Assembly (NCBI RefSeq): GCF_034314045.1
Contig: NZ_JAVIWL010000001.1
Location: 2,294,001 to 2,358,000, forward strand
Direction: 5' to 3'
Source: Glaciimonas sp. CA11.2
Lineage (GTDB): Bacteria; Pseudomonadota; Gammaproteobacteria; Burkholderiales; Burkholderiaceae_D
Length of the DNA stretch: 64,000 nt
Shown here in pieces: positions 63,701 through 64,000 of this stretch (within the stretch, counting starts at the first letter, position 1; the number at the start of each line of letters is the position of its first letter). Position numbers and translations under genes: made by a program. Under the pieces are notes generated by a model that saw only the letters and a program-made list of their open reading frames with translations, was not told the origin of the DNA and did no database searches.

Positions 63701-64000
63701 CTCAAAAATCAAGCAAGTCGCCTCTGGACGATTCGGCGTCACCGCCGAATACCTGACTTCTGCCGACCAGATTCAGATCAAGATGGCACAAGGCGCGAAG
63801 CCGGGCGAAGGCGGTCAGCTACCGGGTCATAAAGTGTCTGAATACATTGCGCGATTGCGTTTCTCCGTGCCGGGTGTGGGATTGATTTCACCGCCGCCGC
63901 ATCATGATATTTATTCGATCGAAGATTTGGCGCAGCTGATTCACGATCTCAAAAACGTCAATCCAAAAGCGTCGATTTCGGTCAAGCTGGTGTCGGAAGT
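60792..64000 (+). CDS. gltB: Glutamate synthase large subunit (cut by window edge)
   Basis: About the first 1069 codons of an enzyme of roughly 1550. GltB with GltD converts glutamine plus 2-oxoglutarate to two glutamates using NADPH. A 27-residue propeptide precedes the nucleophile Cys28 (HDACGVGF), exposed by processing. The class II glutaminase domain ([32 protein letters not shown]) spans about residues 28-430. A central domain and the start of the FMN-binding synthase domain follow ([40 protein letters not shown]). The start is the ATG at 60792 after GGAGCACGG. Functionally it completes assimilation of the ammonia produced by the nitrate operon. Confidence 0.97.
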   Translation, partial: MQKSQLGQTSHAVPAQGLYDPKNEHDACGVGFIAHIKGNKSHSIVEQGLLILKNLDHRGAVGADELMGDGAGILIQVPDQYYREEMAKQGVALPPPGEFGVGMVFLPKENASRIACEQEIERAVLLEGQVVLGWRDVPVDVDMPMSPTVREKEPVIRQIFIGRGPDIMVTDALERKLYVIRKSSGHAIQALDLLHGKEFFVPSMSARTVVYKGLLLATQVGVYYKDLQDPRCISALALVHQRFSTNTFPEWPLAHPYRLIAHNGEINTVKGNFNWMRAREGVMKSAVLGDDLQKLFPLIYEGQSDTACFDNALELLLMAGYPIAQAMMMMIPEAWENHTTMDDNRRAFYEYHAAMMEPWDGPAAMAFTDGRHIGGTLDRNGLRPARYIVTDDDLVVMASESGVLPIPESKIIQKWRLQPGKMFLIDLDAGRIIDDKELKDMYANAKPYKQWIESVRIKLDALKEEPAQSGSTIPLLDRQQLFGYTQEDLKFLMSPMAANAEEAIGSMGNDSPLAVMSNKNKTLYNYFKQLFAQVTNPPIDPIREAMVMSLVSFIGPKPNVLDTNNINPPMRLEVSQPILDYADIAKLRNISAHTGGKFKSHELNICYPVAWGKEGIEARLASLCAKAVDAVKSGHNILIISDRKVDAEQVAIPALLATSAIHQHLVTKGLRTSTGLVVETGSARETHHFALLAGYGAEAIHPYLAMDTLSEMAHGLPGALSPEKAIYNFQKAIGKGLLKVMSKMGISTYMSYCGAQIFEAIGLNKNMTDKYFKGTSSNVEGIGVFEVAEEALRLHRAAFSNDPVLANALDAGGEYAYRIRGEEHMWTPDAIAKLQHSTRSNNFNSYKEYAQLINDQTKRHMTLRGLFEFKLDPSKAIALDEVESAKEIVKRFATGAMSLGSISTEAHATLAVAMNRIGGKSNTGEGGEDVNRYRQELKGIPIKKGDTLASVIGPENIEVDTPLLAGDSLRSKIKQVASGRFGVTAEYLTSADQIQIKMAQGAKPGEGGQLPGHKVSEYIARLRFSVPGVGLISPPPHHDIYSIEDLAQLIHDLKNVNPKASISVKLVSE

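Noticed and set aside
1..64000. CRISPR arrays, tRNA or rRNA genes, prophage modules
   Set aside because: None seen: no regularly spaced repeats, no cloverleaf or rRNA sequence recognised, and no phage structural or integrase genes.

Overview
The window looks like chromosome of a betaproteobacterium, most likely Burkholderiales/Oxalobacteraceae (Collimonas, Glaciimonas or Herbaspirillum-like). This is inferred from family resemblance (MinCDE, NirBD, Amn, GltB, CHASE2/FecR proteins) and from a base composition that looks roughly balanced by eye. No rRNA, tRNA or CRISPR array was recognised. The window opens inside hemA and ends inside gltB.

Layout. 1-5.5 kb (minus strand): hemA 5' end, then a response regulator / LysM-FecR protein / CHASE2-PAS histidine kinase operon. 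5.9-9.0 kb: minCDE and a YcgR-type PilZ protein. 9.2-14.9 kb: an M29-like protein and an organosulfur operon (SsuD-type monooxygenase, SsuA-type binding protein, cysteine-dioxygenase-type cupin, four-rhodanese protein), divergent from a LysR regulator. 16.2-24.8 kb: a complete nitrate assimilation operon (NarK-type transporter, NirB, NirD, FAD reductase, molybdopterin nitrate reductase). Its leader shows a putative NtrC site, a sigma-54 promoter, and a two-hairpin ANTAR motif that is mutually exclusive with an intrinsic terminator. 24.9-32.5 kb: proline iminopeptidase, a di-heme peroxidase divergent from an AcpA-like lipoprotein phosphoesterase, and a decayed tandem copy of that peroxidase-5'-end/phosphoesterase segment.

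32.9-40.3 kb is a mobile-element graveyard: IS110 and IS6 remnants, another transposase fragment and an intact IS30. It encloses a mono-heme cytochrome-porin of Cyc2-like architecture followed by a HiPIP (possible extracellular electron uptake or Fe(II) oxidation module), a glycine-zipper protein, and a fossil Xre/RES toxin-antitoxin pair.

40.5-51.2 kb: a secreted beta-propeller protein, then a GntR-controlled catabolic cluster (class V aminotransferase, MFS carboxylate transporter, keto-acid hydratase family protein, fused FAD/Fe-S 2-hydroxyacid dehydrogenase). 51.8-64 kb: a TonB-like orphan, isochorismatase-type hydrolase, GST, Asp/Glu racemase, AMP nucleosidase, DUF1653, a tautomerase/YbfB-type MFS pair, a VF530-type protein, a cysteine-free glutaredoxin-like protein, a RAYT-like protein lacking its HUH motif and flanked by inverted repeats, and gltB.
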